Assembly: GCA_023432725.1 (NCBI GenBank)
Contig: JAEYUH010000267.1
Span: forward strand, 1-7,854
From: Actinomycetes bacterium
GTDB taxonomy: Bacteria > Actinomycetota > Actinomycetes > Propionibacteriales > Propionibacteriaceae
Length of the DNA stretch: 7,854 bases
Reading direction: 5' to 3'
Below are positions 5,892-7,854 of the stretch, piece by piece (position 1 is the first letter of the stretch; every line of letters begins with the position of its first letter). A program made the translations under genes and the position numbers. The notes under the pieces are model-generated. The model saw only the letters and a list, made by a program, of their open reading frames with translations, was not told where the DNA came from and made no database searches.

Positions 5892-7340
5892 CTACTGCAC
5901 CCTTGTCTCGCCGGGCTGCACCGCGTAGGCCGGCGCGTCGACCGGGCCGGGGGGCAGCGCCCGGCCCGCCACCGCCATCGCCACGGCGGTCACCGCGACC
6001 GCGACGAAGACCCAGGTGGAGGCCGTCACGATGGTCCGGTAGTCGTGCGCGCCCGCTCCCGCGGCAATCAGGTTGTTGGCGATCGCGCCGAACACCGCGA
6101 CCCCCACCGCGCTTCCCGCGGTCCTGGCGAACACGATCACGCCGGTCACCACCGCCCGCTCGTTCCAGTCGACCGAGGCCTGCGCGGCGATCAGCGACGG
6201 CGCGGCCGTCCAGCCCAGGCCGAAGCCGATGGTGAAGCAGGCCACCGCGACGCTCACCGGGTGCGGCCACGGGCCTGCCACCCCGAGCGCGACCGACCCG
6301 GCGACGGCGATCAGGGAGCCCGCCGTGACTGTGGCGCGGTAGCCCCACCGCAGGTACAGCCGTCCGGCGTTCGAGGCCGCCAGTGGCCAGCCGAGGGTGA
6401 GCGCGGCAACCGCGGCGCCGGAGACGAGCGGGACGGCGCCGATCGAGTTCTCAAGGTAGGTGGGGACGAAGCTCGTCACCCCGATCAACAGGGCACCGAC
6501 CGCCACCGAGACCAGGGTGCTGGTCCGGATCAGCGGCCGGGCGAGCAGGGAGAGATCAAGCACCGGCTCGGCGGCGCGACGCTCCACCGCGGGGAAGACG
6601 GCCAGCGCGGCGATGCCGATCCCGAACGCCGCCAGGCTGGGCGCCGAGACCCAGGGCCAGGCATTCCCGCCCTGCAGCAGCGCGAGGATCACGGCGGTGA
6701 GCCCGACGGTGAGGACGGCGGCGCCGGCGTAGTCGATCCGGTGCCTGCGCCGCTCGACCACCTCGTGGTACGAGCGCAGCAGCGCCCAGCCGGCGACCAG
6801 GCAGAGCGGGATGTTGACGAAGAAGATCCAGCGCCAGGAGGCGAACTGGGAGAACAGCCCGCCGAGGGCGGGGCCCACCACCGACGAGGCCGCCCACACG
6901 CTGGCGATGTAGCCCTGCACCTGGGCGCGCTCGGCCACCGAGTACAGGTCGCCGACGATCGTCATCGACATGGGCGCCACGGCTCCGGCGCCGAGCCCCT
7001 GGACGATCCGGAACACGATCAGCGCCGTCATGTTCCAGGCCAGGCCGCACAGCACCGACCCCACCAGGAACAGTCCGATCCCGAGCAGCAGGACGGGCTT
7101 GCGCCCCACGGTGTCGCCGAGCTTGGAGTAGATGGGGACGGACACCGCCTGGGCGAGCAGGTAGGTGGAGAACAGCCACGGGAACTGCTCGAACGAGCCG
7201 AGGTCGGCCACCACCGACGGCACCGCGGTGGCGAGGATCGTGGCATCGATGGCGATCAGGCCGGTGGCCAGCATGAGCGCGAGCAGCACCGCCCCCCGCT
7301 CCGAGCGGAAGCCGACCGTCGCCCCGCGCCTGCTGCTCAC
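5892..7340 (-). CDS. MFS efflux transporter, DHA2 (EmrB/QacA-type) family
   Basis: A 482-residue inner-membrane protein expected to export small molecules or drugs by proton antiport; the substrate cannot be read from sequence. Hydrophobic segments run from about residue 17 to 460, consistent with the 14-helix DHA2 architecture. Visible motifs are D1 in helix 1 (IDATILATAVPSV, D32), motif A in the 2-3 loop (GDTVGRK, residues 75-81), motif B (FRIVQGLGAG, R111) and antiporter motif C (GPALGG, 156-161). The length is normal. The GTG start has AGGAGG directly abutting it, which is too close for an ideal ribosome site. Upstream, an in-frame TGA at 7388-7386 with no start codon after it rules out a longer protein. 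A later start at GTG codon 18 or ATG codon 23 would remove only the cytoplasmic N-terminus or part of helix 1. The preceding peptidase gene ends 52 bases upstream on the same strand. No TetR- or MarR-type regulator is visible. Confidence 0.93.
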   Translation of the reverse strand: MSSRRGATVGFRSERGAVLLALMLATGLIAIDATILATAVPSVVADLGSFEQFPWLFSTYLLAQAVSVPIYSKLGDTVGRKPVLLLGIGLFLVGSVLCGLAWNMTALIVFRIVQGLGAGAVAPMSMTIVGDLYSVAERAQVQGYIASVWAASSVVGPALGGLFSQFASWRWIFFVNIPLCLVAGWALLRSYHEVVERRRHRIDYAGAAVLTVGLTAVILALLQGGNAWPWVSAPSLAAFGIGIAALAVFPAVERRAAEPVLDLSLLARPLIRTSTLVSVAVGALLIGVTSFVPTYLENSIGAVPLVSGAAVAALTLGWPLAASNAGRLYLRWGYRATVTAGSLIAVAGSVALGVAGPWPHPVSVAVACFTIGFGLGWTAAPSLIAAQASVDWNERAVVTGVIVFARTAGSAVGVAVFGAIANNLIAAGAGAHDYRTIVTASTWVFVAVAVTAVAMAVAGRALPPGPVDAPAYAVQPGETRVQ

Positions 7341-7392
7341 CCTCCTACCAAGGCGTGCCGGGCGGTGGGTATTCCGGGGGCCGGGTCACCGG

Positions 7393-7854
7393 TCAGCCCA
7401 GACGTCGGCGCAGGAAGGTCCAGGCCAACGCGGCCATGTGGGCGGCCTGGGCGTTGGTCGCGGCGCCCCCGTGGCCACCCTCGATGTTCTCGTAGTAGGT
7501 GACGTCCTTGCCGGCCGCCAGCATGAGCGCCGCGAGCTTCCTGGCGTGCCCGGGGTGCACCCTGTCGTCGCGGGTGGAAGTGGTGAACAGCACCGGCGGA
7601 TAGTCCAGCCGCGGGTCGAACAGGTGGTACGGCGAGAAGTTCCTGATGAACTCCCACTCCGCCGGGTCGTCGGGGTCTCCGTACTCGGCCATCCAGGAGG
7701 CACCGGCGAGCAGGTGGCTGTACCGCTTCATGTCGAGCAGCGGCACCTGGATCACCACCGCCCCGAACAGGTCCGGGTACCGGGTGAGCATGTTCCCGGT
7801 CAGCAGGCCGCCGTTCGAGCCGCCCTGGACGCCGAGCCGGGCGTGGCTGGTGAT
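7393..7854 (-). CDS. Prolyl oligopeptidase family (S9) serine peptidase, C-terminal part only
   Basis: The last 153 residues of an alpha/beta-hydrolase peptidase are visible; the N-terminus and most of the protein lie beyond base 7854. Near the visible start is the nucleophile elbow GGSNGG (Ser codon at 7818-7816). The rest of the catalytic triad follows in order: Asp in TRDDRVHPGH (visible residue 97) and His in EGGHGG (visible residue 128). The GGSNGGLLTGNMLTRYPDLF stretch, and YHLF followed by the PPVLFTTSTRDDRV strand, are typical of prolyl oligopeptidase (S9A) enzymes, which cleave short peptides after proline. An S9 relative with other specificity cannot be excluded without the propeller domain. 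The ATG at 7791 is internal, as it follows the catalytic Ser. The TGA stop is at 7395-7393. Confidence 0.92.
   Translation of the reverse strand: MTSHARLGVQGGSNGGLLTGNMLTRYPDLFGAVVIQVPLLDMKRYSHLLAGASWMAEYGDPDDPAEWEFIRNFSPYHLFDPRLDYPPVLFTTSTRDDRVHPGHARKLAALMLAAGKDVTYYENIEGGHGGAATNAQAAHMAALAWTFLRRRLG

Noticed and set aside
6045..7502. Plus-strand open frame of 485 codons opposite the MFS gene
   Set aside because: It is hydrophilic with no domain and lies over a clear membrane transporter; it is a GC-bias shadow.
7393..7791. Complete small hydrolase starting at the ATG at 7791
   Set aside because: The frame stays open upstream to base 7854 and the catalytic GGSNGG motif lies before this ATG, so it is the end of a larger peptidase.

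Overview
The window comes from a GC-rich actinobacterial chromosome. Evidence for this is the strong G/C preference at third codon positions, GTG/TTG starts, long Ala-rich export signals with AxA-type cleavage sites, and actinobacterial-style Ig-like repeats on a secreted hydrolase. A soil-type member of the Propionibacteriales/Nocardioidaceae is a reasonable guess, but it is inference only. All five recognised genes are read from the minus strand, so biological order runs from high to low coordinates. Long plus-strand open frames opposite them are GC-bias shadows.

Layout in transcription order: (1) 7854-7393, the C-terminal catalytic part of an S9 prolyl-oligopeptidase-family serine peptidase, whose N-terminus lies outside the window; (2) 7340-5892, a DHA2-type (14-TM) MFS efflux transporter starting 52 bases after the peptidase stop, possibly co-transcribed with it; (3) a gap with a weak stem-loop and then a recognisable promoter, leading to 5716-5336, a small DoxX-like membrane protein; (4) 5175-2620, a secreted 851-residue metallophosphatase/5'-nucleotidase with C-terminal Ig-like repeats, followed after 9 bases by a perfect 15-bp GC hairpin; (5) 2423-1, a secreted multidomain GH10 endo-xylanase with three N-terminal CBM22-like modules, whose C-terminus is outside the window.

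The genes look like ordinary neighbours rather than one dedicated system. The two secreted hydrolases fit scavenging outside the cell: phosphate/nucleosides from nucleotides, and xylo-oligosaccharides from hemicellulose. The most informative non-coding stretch is the 2424-2577 leader of the xylanase gene. It holds a 21-bp near-palindrome and a second AAACGTTT palindrome of the kind bound by LacI-family sugar repressors, around a possible -10 element. I found no RNA gene, CRISPR array, insertion sequence or convincing novel system. The points worth a second look are regulatory (xylanase operators; a hairpin over the nucleotidase ribosome-binding site) and evolutionary (recent duplication of the xylan-binding module).
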